A DNA stretch of 64,000 nucleotides from Pollutibacter soli (GCA_029269725.1 JARJHS010000001.1:744001-808000); one strand, 5' to 3'; shown: positions 45,068 through 55,949, counted from the stretch's first letter. Notes: generated by a model from the letters alone, not told the origin. Numbers and translations are program-made.

Positions 45068-47947
45068 TTAATTGGCCATTGATTTCAGATATCCGGTAAT
45101 ATCAGCCAGATCTTTATTGGTTAAACCCATTGAACCCGGATCAGGCATCAATCCTTTATCCTGTTTTTTTAATGAAGTTATCGAAGTGGTTTTTAACCGA
45201 TGTTGTTCGCCGGAAATATCTTTTATCACAACAAAATTTGAATCCTGAGAAACCAGGAAACCGTAGATTGACTGACCATCCTTTGTATTTGCCAGCCATG
45301 GTTCATAACCGAAAACAATCGCACCGTTCGGGTTGACAATTGCATCAAGCAAGGTGGGAGGATCCATCTTTTTACTGATCTTCGTAAGATCCGGTGCAAT
45401 GCTGTTTCCTATATCACCTGCCTTATGGCATACTGTACAGTTTTGCTGAAACAAAAGTTTGCCTTTTGCTGCATCAGGTTGCTGCATAAGAATACTATCG
45501 ATATTATAACTCTTCACCTGGCCCGGACGCGTGAAATATCGCCCTGCCTGAATCCGAACTGCAGCATCAGGATTATAAAAAATAAATTCCTGTACAAATT
45601 TTGAAAGCTTAGCCGGCAGCGTTTCGCCGGCAACCATCGCAATTAATTGTTTTCCACCTACCGAATCAAGTGCCAGTGAACGTACTCCCGCCCTTCTCTC
45701 ATAATCCGACTGACGTTCGTCCATCATGATCTGCTGTTTCACTTTAAGTATCGCTTTTTTTCTCTCTGCTGCGGTATTGAGGGGAATTTTCGACCAGTCA
45801 GTAAGTGCAAGCCATTCATTGCCCTGCCTGAATGATAGCCAATACAACGCATCAGCTGCAATCGTTGAATCTGGGCTTTTGGATAGTTGCAACATATAAT
45901 CCACCGACTCTTTCGTTGGAATGAACGCCAGTGCAGTAAGCATCTGCTGGCGCTTATCCACCGGCAATGTTGAATCCAAAGCTCTCTTTGCAATATCGTC
46001 TGATGCATTACTGCTATGCAATCTCCAGGCTAAGTCTGACATCTCTTGCGGCCATTGATTCCGTTCTGATACTGAATACACCTGTTGTAAAGTATCATAC
46101 CACCAGGAGGAATTGTCATCCATCGCCTGGCCAAGCGCATCAAGGTACCAGCGATCACCGGTTTTATATGATTTGATTAATGGTACCAGCAATTCTCTTT
46201 TTACTGATAACCCCGAATCTTTTATTGCAACAATCAACTCTCTGCGAACAAAGGCGGAACTGTCATGCTGAAGTTGAGTCACCATGGGCTTTATATCAAC
46301 TCCGTAATATCTCAATGCACGAAGCGCAGTTGCACGAAGCATTGGATCTTTATTTTGTAATGACAGATGTACCATCTTTTTTGCATCATCACTTCCTGCG
46401 GCAAGAATCCATATCGCCCTTGCGGCGAGAAAAGGGTCATTACCATTTACCAATGTGCTGAGTTGTTTATTCGCTTTGTCTCCTTCGTTACGTAGCCTTG
46501 CCGCTGCGAGATAACGCACATGTATAGCCGGGTTTGCCAGTGCCTTTACCTGTCCGTCAACAGTTTCAAGGTTGATCTGTGGTGAAGTAAGTTTTTTGTT
46601 TTTGGGTGTGATGCGATAAATGCGACCATATCCGAGGCTATCATTCATCTGGTGACCTCCTACTACCGGATCGTACCAGTCGGCAATAAATAAAGCTCCG
46701 TCTGTTCCAAGAGCGGCATCACTGGGCCTGAACCAATTGGTTTTATTACTATTGGCGGAACTATCGTCCCATACATACAGTTCATTATCTGCTGGTAAAG
46801 ACGTCACCAGATTTTGTTTATTCACCGGCATTAATCCTGATCCATTTATTGCTGCATTAAATCCGAATACCACGTTTCTTCCTGCATCTACGCTGAGCAA
46901 CATTCCCCTGTACTTTTCTCCCAATTCTGAATTTTCAATCCGCAGTACGCCAGTCGGGGAACCTGCGCCGGTATTGAATCCTGCAGGCATTATTCCCGGG
47001 TCATCCTGGTGCCAGTGCGCAGTAAACATATCCTGGCCAGGCCGTTGGTCGGCCTGCCATGATCGGCTACCGTCAGTGCTGAAATATCCGGCATTACCAG
47101 ATTCCGGAATCCACGAAAAACGACAGGTTAATACCTGGTCGTCGTTATCATTTTGCCATAGATTTCCATAACTATCCGGAAATACTTCATAGGCGTTCCG
47201 GAAATTATGCCCGAGCACTTTAAGCTTTGTACCATCAGGTTGAATCTGCAGCGCGAGCCCTCCCACCCATTTGCTTCCATCATCACTAATCATTGCTTCG
47301 TTCTTTTTGTTATACGGAGTGCCACCAGTGTACATGCTACCTGAACGCAGTGTAAAACCGGATTTATCTTTTACGATATGTGGTCCTGCATTACCTGTAT
47401 TGAAATAAAGAGCTCCGTTCGCTCCGCCATATACCGCATGTAGTGAGTGATCGTGATCAAATCCACCGAAGCCAGTGAGAAAAATTTCTTTGCTGTCCGG
47501 TTTGTCGTCACCGTTAGTATCAGTATATACAATAAGGTTCGGGGAGCAGGAAACATAAACTTTATTTCCAATTACGGCTAAACCAACAGGGGCTACGAGG
47601 TCGCTATCCTGTACAAAAACTTTTGATGTATCGGCGTGCCCATCGCCATCAGTATCTTCAAGTATCACTACCCGATCACCACCGTTTCGATGCAGGTGGT
47701 GAAGACTATCATTTTTAAAATTCCGGTAATTGACAGCTTCGGTTACCCATACCCGTCCCCTACCGTCAACATCGATATTGGTAGGATTATAAAGCAGTGG
47801 AGTTTCGGCCCATAAAGTTGCTTCAAGATCATCCGGAAGGACAAGCCCGGTCTGATTATGATCTTTTCCCTTTTGCGTACAGCTAAAAATAAAAATGAAA
47901 GACAGCAAGTAAGCAACAGCTGGTATACGCAACGAAGATGATGACAT
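45068..47947 (-). CDS. Lipoprotein with beta-propeller, HEAT and cytochrome c domains (PVC-type)
   Basis: The 959-residue protein starts with a lipoprotein signal (LLSFIFIFSCTQKG; lipidated Cys at about 23). Residues about 30-440 form a glucose/sorbosone dehydrogenase-like beta-propeller (VWVTEAVNYR, DGDGHADTSKVF). Residues about 470-800 are HEAT-type repeats. The C-terminal part has a c-type haem site CTVCHKAGDIGNSIAPDL and a later region typical of planctomycete/Bacteroidota PVC-type cytochromes. The haem domain can take electrons from an oxidation of a sugar or alcohol in the periplasm. The partner epimerase is encoded 9 bases upstream on the same strand. Similar neighbours of exported Gfo/Idh enzymes suggest a 3-keto-sugar route; substrate unknown. 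Confidence 0.85.
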   Translation of the reverse strand: MSSSSLRIPAVAYLLSFIFIFSCTQKGKDHNQTGLVLPDDLEATLWAETPLLYNPTNIDVDGRGRVWVTEAVNYRNFKNDSLHHLHRNGGDRVVILEDTDGDGHADTSKVFVQDSDLVAPVGLAVIGNKVYVSCSPNLIVYTDTNGDDKPDSKEIFLTGFGGFDHDHSLHAVYGGANGALYFNTGNAGPHIVKDKSGFTLRSGSMYTGGTPYNKKNEAMISDDGSKWVGGLALQIQPDGTKLKVLGHNFRNAYEVFPDSYGNLWQNDNDDQVLTCRFSWIPESGNAGYFSTDGSRSWQADQRPGQDMFTAHWHQDDPGIMPAGFNTGAGSPTGVLRIENSELGEKYRGMLLSVDAGRNVVFGFNAAINGSGLMPVNKQNLVTSLPADNELYVWDDSSANSNKTNWFRPSDAALGTDGALFIADWYDPVVGGHQMNDSLGYGRIYRITPKNKKLTSPQINLETVDGQVKALANPAIHVRYLAAARLRNEGDKANKQLSTLVNGNDPFLAARAIWILAAGSDDAKKMVHLSLQNKDPMLRATALRALRYYGVDIKPMVTQLQHDSSAFVRRELIVAIKDSGLSVKRELLVPLIKSYKTGDRWYLDALGQAMDDNSSWWYDTLQQVYSVSERNQWPQEMSDLAWRLHSSNASDDIAKRALDSTLPVDKRQQMLTALAFIPTKESVDYMLQLSKSPDSTIAADALYWLSFRQGNEWLALTDWSKIPLNTAAERKKAILKVKQQIMMDERQSDYERRAGVRSLALDSVGGKQLIAMVAGETLPAKLSKFVQEFIFYNPDAAVRIQAGRYFTRPGQVKSYNIDSILMQQPDAAKGKLLFQQNCTVCHKAGDIGNSIAPDLTKISKKMDPPTLLDAIVNPNGAIVFGYEPWLANTKDGQSIYGFLVSQDSNFVVIKDISGEQHRLKTTSITSLKKQDKGLMPDPGSMGLTNKDLADITGYLKSMAN

Positions 47948-47956
47948 CGGTTTTGA

Positions 47957-48814
47957 TTAATAAAAATTCCTAAGGAACGCGAGATTATGTTTATAAGATT
48001 CAATGAGGTCGGCTTTGTCCGGTTTTGCCCATTCGATCTGCATCCAGCCATCGCCTGAATAATTCATCTCGCCGATGGAATCGGCAACACGTTTCCAGTC
48101 AACAGTACCTTCACTCAAAAGCAAACCGTTTTCTTTCATATGCAATTCGCAAACCTGATCCCTGCCCAATTTTTTGAATTCGATCACAGGATCATAACCG
48201 GCATCCTCGGTATTTCTGAAATCAAAATATACTTTGATTGCTTTTGAACCAACGCGGTCAATGATCTCCATATGCTCAGCCGCATTCAAATAGGTTTCCA
48301 AGCCTAGGGTGATACCATGTTTTTCGGCATGCGGAGCAACTCTCTTCAAACGCCGTATCACTTCAGCTTTTCCGGAAGGATCGTTCCTCAAATCATTTTT
48401 ACTGAAGAAAGCAAGTAATACAACGGGGGCCTGCAGGTTTTTTGCAGTAAGTACACTGTCCCACACCCATTCCTCTGTTATAGGATCGGACTTATACGGA
48501 ACCTGGTTAAGTTCTCCAATAGCGAGACTTGATATCTTAACGCCTGTTTCTTTGGATTTTTCGCGAAACTGTTTCTGTACTTCGGGTTTTCTTAAATGCA
48601 GGTTGTTGGAGGCTGAACCCATATTGATCATCAAGCCATCCAGGCCAATCTGTTTTGCTAAAGCAAAGGATTCAATATTGCTGTTTTTCCCAAGAGACCA
48701 GTCACAGGCGCCGATCTTAAATTTCTGAGCAGAACCCATTGCATTAAGCCATAGGGGAATGGTAAATGCTGCCGGAGCCATGGCGGCAGTTCTGATAAAT
48801 TTTCTTCTGTTCAT
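47957..48814 (-). CDS. Tat-exported sugar phosphate isomerase/epimerase-like TIM barrel protein
   Basis: The 285-residue protein begins with a Tat signal (MNRRKFIRTAAMAPAAFTIPLWLNAMG). The mature part is a xylose isomerase-like TIM barrel with IGACDWSLGKNSN, KIGLDGLMINMGS, LGLETYLNAAEHM, VYFDFRNTEDAGYDP and QIEWAKPD as candidate metal-binding strands. Exported members of this family accompany PVC-type cytochromes and Gfo/Idh/MocA oxidoreductases in Bacteroidota and may epimerise or cleave a keto-sugar. The gene is 9 bases from the cytochrome gene, which it precedes in the operon. The ATG at 48814 lies directly before the twin arginines. Reaction unknown. Confidence 0.83.
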   Translation of the reverse strand: MNRRKFIRTAAMAPAAFTIPLWLNAMGSAQKFKIGACDWSLGKNSNIESFALAKQIGLDGLMINMGSASNNLHLRKPEVQKQFREKSKETGVKISSLAIGELNQVPYKSDPITEEWVWDSVLTAKNLQAPVVLLAFFSKNDLRNDPSGKAEVIRRLKRVAPHAEKHGITLGLETYLNAAEHMEIIDRVGSKAIKVYFDFRNTEDAGYDPVIEFKKLGRDQVCELHMKENGLLLSEGTVDWKRVADSIGEMNYSGDGWMQIEWAKPDKADLIESYKHNLAFLRNFY

Positions 48815-48992
48815 TATAGCAAACGATTTCGACAGACATCAATTTAGGAAAAAAGATGGAAGTTGAAGGTTGAAAGTCGAAAGTTGAAAGTGTAAAAAGG
48901 TTTATAGTTCATAGTTTATAATAGTGTATCGTTTAAAGTTGATGGTTCGGCCAGTACTAAACTTTGAACTATTCACATTAAACTTTAAACAG

Positions 48993-49020
48993 CAAAAAAG
49001 GCTGCCGGTATAGGCAGCCT
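48993..49020 (-). terminator. Rho-independent terminator of the giant T9SS gene
   Basis: AGGCTGCC (48999-49006) and GGCAGCCT (49013-49020) pair perfectly around a six-base loop. On the minus strand the stem is followed by six U, and it lies 22 bases after the stop codon at 49043. Confidence 0.85.
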
Positions 49021-49042
49021 TTGACCTGGTTGAACAGACCCA

Positions 49043-52000
49043 TTAATTAATGATTAACCTCGAGTGATATTTTTTGCCATTCTGATCCACTTCAAGAATA
49101 TAAGTACCTGGAGTTATTGATCCCGGCAATTGCATTCTCAATAACAGATTACTGCTGCGATCTGCTTTAAGTTGGCGGTATACTTCAGCTCCCTGTATAG
49201 TGAGCAACCTGATATTCAGGTTTTCTTTTCCAGTTACCGCCGGGATCTCCATAAAGACCAATCCGGTTGTATTTGGATTTGGATACAACATGAAGCCTAA
49301 TGCTTTCATGTTGAACACGACGGACCTGGTTAATGAATACCTCGTGACGCCATCTTTACCTAATGATTTTAACCTGTAATATGATACTCCCTGATATGGC
49401 AGAATATCTGTAATAGCTCCTGAATTCACAGTTTTTCTCGGAGAAGTCTGTAATGTTTCAAATACTTCGAATTGGACCCCATCTCTTGATTTCTCGATCG
49501 TTAGAATATCCGTTTGCTGATCCGGCATGATCCAGCTCAATAATACCTGGTCGGCTGCAGGATTTGCCTGGAACGAAGCGTTCAGTTCTGCTACCCGGGT
49601 GTTATTATTCGGTATAATCTCGATAGCACATACTTTGGCATTGTCTATCACACTGGTGAATGTGATGTTCAATGTGCCGTCAGTAACATTTATTGTGCTG
49701 AAGGTTTCAACTTTTGCAGTGCTGGCGCCGGCCTGTGCATAGATGTCATAATTAGTCAATGCACCCTGGCCGTTTTCAATGTTGACATTAAACTTACGGG
49801 CATTCGCAACAGAGAAGAAACATTCAGCAAAGTGCAACTTGACTGTATAACTGCCATTTGTAACAGGTACAGCGTAGTTGAAATTACCGAAGCGCTCGGT
49901 CTGATAAATTGCATCGTTTGTTGTTCCTGCGATGGCGTTGGCATAACTGTAAAGCAAACCACCATTAAAGTTTTTGTCTGCCGACCATGTTTGTCCACTG
50001 AATGTTACAGCAGGTCCGCCTGCATTAATAAGTGTCGGGTTGACAACAGGTATACTTACGACCGTAACTTTAAATTCATCTTCAACAAAAAGTCCCTGCG
50101 CATCGGTCACCTTTACTTTCACATTCGCTGTACCAGTAAGGTTTGCAGCAAAAGTCAGCGTCAGATTGGTGCCACTGAATGATGCAGATGTTACCAGCGC
50201 AGTGTTTGTGTTTCCACTCACACTGAATGTGAGATTTGCGACTCCCCCGTCATCACTGAAGTTAGCTGGTAAACCAAGAACCAGTGAAGGTGTATTCATG
50301 TTTACAGACTGATCCGGAATTGGCGTAGTAACTACTGGTGGAACCAAAGGAGCGCTGATCGTAACTTTAAATTCATCAGTTACTGATAGCCCGGCGAGAT
50401 CAGTTGCTTTCACTTTCACATTAGCTACACCTGTTTGGCCTGCGGCAAAATTGAGTGTAAGATTTGTTCCGCTGATAGTGACTGTCGGGATCATCGCCGT
50501 ATTTGTATTACCTGCGATCGTATATGTGAGGTTGGCCACACCGCCGTTATCTGCAAATGTGTTTGCAATACTTATCACTTTAGAAGTTGTGCCTTGCGTT
50601 ACCGTCTGATCAGGTATGGGATTGGCAACCGTCGGCGGGCCTGTCAACACTCTCAGGATAAATACATCTTCGACCATTGCACCTTGCGCATCCGTCGCAC
50701 GAATTCTGAATGTAGATGCACCTGATACTCCTGCAGCGAACGTGATGGTCAGACTCGTTCCGGTGATCTGGGCAGTCGGAATCATCGCAGGATTTGTATA
50801 AGCCGGAACTGATAATACCAGATTGCCTTTTCCACCATCATCGTCGAACACGTTAGCCAGGTTAATCACTGCGGATGTCTGTTGCCCTAAACCAAAAACT
50901 ACATCCGGATAAGGCGATACAATCACTGGCTTTGTATTCGCTGCTACTGTTACCACAAAGTTGTCTTCAACGAAAAGACCCTGGGAATCTGTAGCTTTTA
51001 CTTTAATGGTTGCAGTACCGGTTTTACCAGCGCCAGTGGAAATTGTAAGGTTGGTACCACTGATCGTCGCCGCTGTCACTAAAGCTGCATTGGTATTTCC
51101 GGTAACCGACAACGTTATATTGGCCGGTCCGCCGTTATCAGTGAAAGTATTTGAGAGACTGATCACTTTGTTCGTTGTACCGCTGATAAGCTGCTGATCC
51201 GGAATCGGGACACTGACAACCGGAGCAGTATTGACTGCAGTAACAGTTACCACAAACTCATCTTCAACAAACAATCCACCTGCATCAGTTGCTTTCACTT
51301 TAATAGTAGAAATGCCATTCACACCGTTTCCGAAAGTTAATGTCAGGTTCGTACCATTGATTACGGCACCAGTGACCAGGGCCGTATTCGAATTTCCGCT
51401 TACAGAAAGTGTCATGTTAGCAGCGCCAGCATCATCAGTAAAAACGTTTGCAAGACTGATGACTTTGGAAGCGGTTCCCCCAGTCACCACCTGGTCGGGT
51501 ATTGGTGTTGTAAGATCCGGAGCAGTATTTGCCGGAGTGGTGCTGATTATTTCTATGGCTGAAACTTTTGCATTATCAAGTACTGAAGTGAATGAAATAT
51601 TTATTGCACCATCAGAAACGTTTACAACGAACTGTTCTGTAGTCGCTACATTCTTGCCGACTTTTGCAAAGATGTCATAGTTGGTAAGTGTGCCCTGGCC
51701 ATTCTCAATATTGACATTGAATTTACGCAGATTGGATGCCTCGAAGAATACCTCTGCGAAATGCAGCTTAACTGTATAGCCACCATTTTCTACAGGAATG
51801 CTGTAGCTGAAGTTGCCAAAACGTTCGCTCTGGTACAATGCATCGCTGGTTGTTCCGGCGATGGGTTCGGTGGTGGAGAATGTACTTCCGCCGGAATAGC
51901 TGTTGTCTGCCTGCCAGGTCTGCCCGCTAAAAGTAACTGCAGTTCCGCCGCTATTGATGAGTTTTGTAGCCACCGGTGGCGTGTTCGTTACAGTAATCCT

Positions 52001-55000
52001 GAACTGATCTTCGATAAACAATCCCTGTGCGTCAGTAGCCCTTACTTTTATATCCGATGAACCAGTAAGGTTTGAAGCGATCGTCAATGTCAGGTTTGTG
52101 CCGTTGACAACTGCATTTGTGATGAGACCAGTATTTGTATTTCCTGTAACTGTAAAAATCAGGTTACCCACACCGTTATTATCACTAAACGTGTTTGCCA
52201 AACTCATCGCTACATTTACCGTATTCTTCACTACCAGCTGATCAGGAATCGGATTCGTGATAGCCGGAGGCGTGTTAGCCGTTATTTGCGGTACCACTTC
52301 AATAGCAGAGATTTTCGCATTATCGACAACGCCTGTGAACACGAGATTAAGTGTTCCATCACTGACATTAATATTGGTCAATGATTTAATGATTGCCTTA
52401 AAACCACCACCCGCATCTGCTACAATGTCGTAGTTAGTCAGCATCGGTTGCCCTTCTGCGCTCACATTGAACACCCTTTTTCCTGTGGTAGTGAAGAATA
52501 TCTCTGCAAAATGCAGTTTTACAGTATAGCTTCCGTTGGCCACAGGTATATTGCAAGACATATTTCCCCATCGCTCCGTCTGATATAAAGCTGGATTATC
52601 TGTATTGGAAATATTATCGCTTGTACCAAATGTGTTACCTCCACTAAAATATTGATCAGCACTCCAGCTTCCCTGGGTGAGCGCCGGACCACCGGCGTTT
52701 ATTTTTGCCACAGGAGGAACATTTGCGGATACATTCACATTGAATTCATCCTCGGCAAACTGTCCGGTGTTGTCTGTGGCTTTTATTTTGATTTTTGCAG
52801 TACCCTGTGCATTGGAAGCAAAGGTCAATGTCAGATTAGTTCCACTGACAGTTGCGCTCGGTATAAGCGCTGTATTTGTATTTCCGCTGACGCTGAAACT
52901 AAGGTTTGCAACACCATTGTCATCGGTAAACACATTTGCCAGGCTGATCACTTTAGAAACTGTACCCAACAGGATTTCCTGGTCGATAACCGGATTGACC
53001 AACGCTGGTGCGGTAGTAACAATATTCATGAAATCATACTGAGCCTGGAAAGTTGTTGTTGTGCCTGAATGGGCAATCAAACCTACCGCGATTGCATCAG
53101 GACCCTGCAGTTTTGTTGCAAGTGCGCCAGTTACAGTAAATGTTCCCAATGTTACAATGGTTGGATTGACATTCGTGCTATACCTGGCAGTAACTACCTT
53201 CGTCGCAGGGTTTATATCCAGGTACAGGAATATATTACTTGCAGAAAGAATTCCCGATACGGAATAAAAAGTGTTGAAAGTTGTGCCACCTGCATTTTCT
53301 CCAAATATCCGGATACCCGGAGTACCGCCACCCGTAGCGCCTGAAAGTGCAATCGCAAGAAAATTATCCTGGTCACCGGTTCCGATAAAAATACCATGAC
53401 GATGGTTGTCGTTCAGGGAACCTTCTGAGAGACCACTAAAGAAAGGCCCGATCAGGCTCGATTGAACTGAGAATGGTGGAGAGCTGGCAGAAACAGCATA
53501 CCCGAACTGAAATCCGTACATCTGCTGATTCGTTGATGCCTTTCCGTTATTGGCAGGGAAACTGGCAAGACCCACTGCACCCCCCATGATCAGCCCGGGA
53601 TCATTTGGATTGTACAGCGCATCAGGATCTGTACTATTATTGACCATCAACCCGGTTAGTCCCATTCCAAAAAGGCCGGTACCGGGATTTCCGTTAAGGA
53701 ATGGATACAGTATTGTCGTCGGAGTGTTTAATCCGTTTGTTGCATCGTGATGAAATGGATCAACAATATCAGGTTTACCATCATTGTCATCGTCAGTATC
53801 ATTCTTATCTGACACAAAATCACCGTCGAAATCTGAAGGGAAGCTTAATGGATTACACGGGTTGGTTCCATTGTCGGCTTCATCTGCATTTTTATATCCA
53901 TCATTATCATCATCCAGCGACCAGCTCGTCGTATTTCCGGTACAATTTCCCGTGCTGCTTCCATCCGGTGTAAAAATGAAAATTTTCTGGGATCCGTAAT
54001 CAGCAACCCATATACTTCCATCGAAAACCTGACCAGCGGTTTGTGCGGTGATATCCAGCGGATTCGAACCAAAACCGGAAGCAAATACTTCTTTCGACAC
54101 AATATAGGTACCATCATTGCTCATCTTCATCCGCCAGATGTTACCATTAAAATCAGCTGTAAAAATGTCACCCACCAACTGGGCATTAAAATAATTTGGC
54201 GAGAGATATTCTGTAATTCCGTTAGTGGAAGCAGTAAACGTAGTCAATGCACCATCATCAACGCCTGGCATATAAAAATTGCCTTCGCGCGGATCAGCCA
54301 TGCTTGAAGGAACCGGAGGCCAGTCGGAAGTTGGCGAAAGACTAAATGTACCTGAAGATCCGGATCTGTAGTATAAACCTGCACCATCGGGATTAGCGCG
54401 AATCGGCGTTGGATGGCCACCATAAATCGGACTCATTCCGGGCTTCGACACCAGGTGCATATTATCCAGGTTATTTACACCAGGGAATCCATTGGTGGAC
54501 CCATTGGAGCCTGGTTCAGAAGACTGGTATTCGTTGGTTACATTTGATGAGTTGAAATTTTTTGGATATCCTCCCCATCCCTGGTTCGCGCCATTATCGA
54601 TGGTGTACATCCTTCCTTCCTTTCCAGGCGCTTTTGTGATTACGATATCATATGCATTGCGATACCCTGGAGAGTGTATCTGTACAGGCCCATTTTCCAC
54701 CAGCCTGGCCTGGTTTCTTCCGTTATTGCCGCCCCAGGGATCACCCTGATCAATGGTTTGGGGTGAACCTGGTAAAGAAGGATTATAATCTGGATTAGAA
54801 ATGTTTGTCCTTGTCGGGTCGTCCAGAGTAGGAAGATCATAGATGTATTTGCTATTGCCGGAACCTCTTACCGGGAGGCTGTTAATAGTGTTCAGGTCTA
54901 TTTTGAGAATTGCAGCCGAAAGAGCATATTCAGTAATAAAAGCGAAATTGTTTGAAGGGCCTCCTGCATTGGTACTTCCACCAACAGCTACATATAGTGT

Positions 55001-55543
55001 ATTTGTTGAAGCGTCGAGCTGTAAACCGTTGTTAGAATGATTTTCTTCGGATCTCGGTAACCCACGCACTATATCGACCTTCTCCCAGGAACTTCCATTC
55101 CAGGTCAGCCTTGAAATGACTCCTGAATTGGTATCCAGGTTTACATCTCCCGCAGTACCACCGCCCCCAACTCTCGGATCACTTGATGTAACATAAATAA
55201 CAGGATTTGAGGCCGTACCTACCACAAGTATACCGGTAACCTGGCGGACGGACTGGTTGTTATTATTACTCCCATCGTCGTTATGGTTTTGAATCGCCAG
55301 AACAAGATCGATGGTTTGCGAATTTGTTACTGAATAACTGTTGCCATTTTTACTGATAGAGTACACCATTATTCTTCCCACATCCATACTCACATACAAT
55401 TTGCCATCCGGGCCGAATTGCAGCGAAGTCGGGTTCTGAAGATTGTTAGCTCCCTGTAATTGTGCGAGCGTAAAATTGTATTGTGCCTGGAGTGATGTGA
55501 GAGATAAAAATATTACTCCCAGTAGCAGGTAAATTTTTTTCAT
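49043..55543 (-). CDS. Giant T9SS-exported protein with beta-propeller, three malectin and multiple Ig-like domains
   Basis: The product has about 2166 residues. The ATG at 55543 gives a signal peptide (MKKIYLLLGVIFLSLTSLQAQ); the frame is open to 55576. Order: sugar dehydrogenase-like beta-propeller (about 25-535), Asp-rich thrombospondin type 3-like calcium segment (DDDNDG, DFDGDFVSD, DDDNDGKPD), a beta-sandwich domain, then alternating Ig-like repeats (PIPDQ... ending VEDEF.V.V) and malectin domains (INAGGPA..., ...ALYQTERWGN, ...VKLHFAEIFF). I count seven Ig-like and three malectin domains, then an FN3-like domain and a C-terminal T9SS type A sorting domain (YPNPNTTG ... GTYILEVDQNGKKYH). 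Malectin domains bind diglucose-like sugars, so surface carbohydrate binding is inferred. It has a paralogue at 60151. Confidence 0.9.
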   Translation of the reverse strand: MKKIYLLLGVIFLSLTSLQAQYNFTLAQLQGANNLQNPTSLQFGPDGKLYVSMDVGRIMVYSISKNGNSYSVTNSQTIDLVLAIQNHNDDGSNNNNQSVRQVTGILVVGTASNPVIYVTSSDPRVGGGGTAGDVNLDTNSGVISRLTWNGSSWEKVDIVRGLPRSEENHSNNGLQLDASTNTLYVAVGGSTNAGGPSNNFAFITEYALSAAILKIDLNTINSLPVRGSGNSKYIYDLPTLDDPTRTNISNPDYNPSLPGSPQTIDQGDPWGGNNGRNQARLVENGPVQIHSPGYRNAYDIVITKAPGKEGRMYTIDNGANQGWGGYPKNFNSSNVTNEYQSSEPGSNGSTNGFPGVNNLDNMHLVSKPGMSPIYGGHPTPIRANPDGAGLYYRSGSSGTFSLSPTSDWPPVPSSMADPREGNFYMPGVDDGALTTFTASTNGITEYLSPNYFNAQLVGDIFTADFNGNIWRMKMSNDGTYIVSKEVFASGFGSNPLDITAQTAGQVFDGSIWVADYGSQKIFIFTPDGSSTGNCTGNTTSWSLDDDNDGYKNADEADNGTNPCNPLSFPSDFDGDFVSDKNDTDDDNDGKPDIVDPFHHDATNGLNTPTTILYPFLNGNPGTGLFGMGLTGLMVNNSTDPDALYNPNDPGLIMGGAVGLASFPANNGKASTNQQMYGFQFGYAVSASSPPFSVQSSLIGPFFSGLSEGSLNDNHRHGIFIGTGDQDNFLAIALSGATGGGTPGIRIFGENAGGTTFNTFYSVSGILSASNIFLYLDINPATKVVTARYSTNVNPTIVTLGTFTVTGALATKLQGPDAIAVGLIAHSGTTTTFQAQYDFMNIVTTAPALVNPVIDQEILLGTVSKVISLANVFTDDNGVANLSFSVSGNTNTALIPSATVSGTNLTLTFASNAQGTAKIKIKATDNTGQFAEDEFNVNVSANVPPVAKINAGGPALTQGSWSADQYFSGGNTFGTSDNISNTDNPALYQTERWGNMSCNIPVANGSYTVKLHFAEIFFTTTGKRVFNVSAEGQPMLTNYDIVADAGGGFKAIIKSLTNINVSDGTLNLVFTGVVDNAKISAIEVVPQITANTPPAITNPIPDQLVVKNTVNVAMSLANTFSDNNGVGNLIFTVTGNTNTGLITNAVVNGTNLTLTIASNLTGSSDIKVRATDAQGLFIEDQFRITVTNTPPVATKLINSGGTAVTFSGQTWQADNSYSGGSTFSTTEPIAGTTSDALYQSERFGNFSYSIPVENGGYTVKLHFAEVFFEASNLRKFNVNIENGQGTLTNYDIFAKVGKNVATTEQFVVNVSDGAINISFTSVLDNAKVSAIEIISTTPANTAPDLTTPIPDQVVTGGTASKVISLANVFTDDAGAANMTLSVSGNSNTALVTGAVINGTNLTLTFGNGVNGISTIKVKATDAGGLFVEDEFVVTVTAVNTAPVVSVPIPDQQLISGTTNKVISLSNTFTDNGGPANITLSVTGNTNAALVTAATISGTNLTISTGAGKTGTATIKVKATDSQGLFVEDNFVVTVAANTKPVIVSPYPDVVFGLGQQTSAVINLANVFDDDGGKGNLVLSVPAYTNPAMIPTAQITGTSLTITFAAGVSGASTFRIRATDAQGAMVEDVFILRVLTGPPTVANPIPDQTVTQGTTSKVISIANTFADNGGVANLTYTIAGNTNTAMIPTVTISGTNLTLNFAAGQTGVANVKVKATDLAGLSVTDEFKVTISAPLVPPVVTTPIPDQSVNMNTPSLVLGLPANFSDDGGVANLTFSVSGNTNTALVTSASFSGTNLTLTFAANLTGTANVKVKVTDAQGLFVEDEFKVTVVSIPVVNPTLINAGGPAVTFSGQTWSADKNFNGGLLYSYANAIAGTTNDAIYQTERFGNFNYAVPVTNGSYTVKLHFAECFFSVANARKFNVNIENGQGALTNYDIYAQAGASTAKVETFSTINVTDGTLNITFTSVIDNAKVCAIEIIPNNNTRVAELNASFQANPAADQVLLSWIMPDQQTDILTIEKSRDGVQFEVFETLQTSPRKTVNSGAITDILPYQGVSYYRLKSLGKDGVTRYSLTRSVVFNMKALGFMLYPNPNTTGLVFMEIPAVTGKENLNIRLLTIQGAEVYRQLKADRSSNLLLRMQLPGSITPGTYILEVDQNGKKYHSRLIIN

Positions 55544-55949
55544 TCTACAGTTGACGGATTGGTATAATTTAATCATGGTAACAGCTAGTTTTAGGAAAAT
55601 GGTTTATCCAGATGCCACCAGTTTGTAGACACTGAACTAGGATTGGAGCCAACAAGAATCAGAAATCAGGTGAAAATTTGCGAACTAAAGAGGAGCACTT
55701 AGGTAGGGCGTTTCGCGTGGATTGGACAGGTTCGGTAAAATTAAAAAAAAATATGATTGTAGGAAGTGGTATGAGAAATTAAATGTGCGAAAAAATAATA
55801 ATAATGGATTTATCCACATTAACGTTGACGAATGCCTGATTTATAAAGACATCCGCCACTTCGTTTCATCCTGATTAATTGATCCCAAATTCAGGGTGCT
55901 TATTTCATCAATACAAGTTAATCCCTGAATATGAATTAATTAGAAGCAT
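55544..55949. other. Intergenic region between the giant gene and DUF1361
   Basis: No gene is seen in these 406 bases. ATTCAGGG (55889-55896) and CCCTGAAT (55923-55930) form an inverted repeat with a 26-base loop, flanked by ATTAATT words. This could be a weak terminator for the DUF1361 gene, but no U-run follows it. The part near 55543 should hold the promoter of the giant gene. Confidence 0.5.

Noticed and set aside
51231-51680. Long antisense open frames inside the giant T9SS genes (also 61073-61645 and 63218-63574)
   Set aside because: They are the complement of repetitive Ig and malectin code, with valine- and leucine-rich low-complexity translations and no family features.
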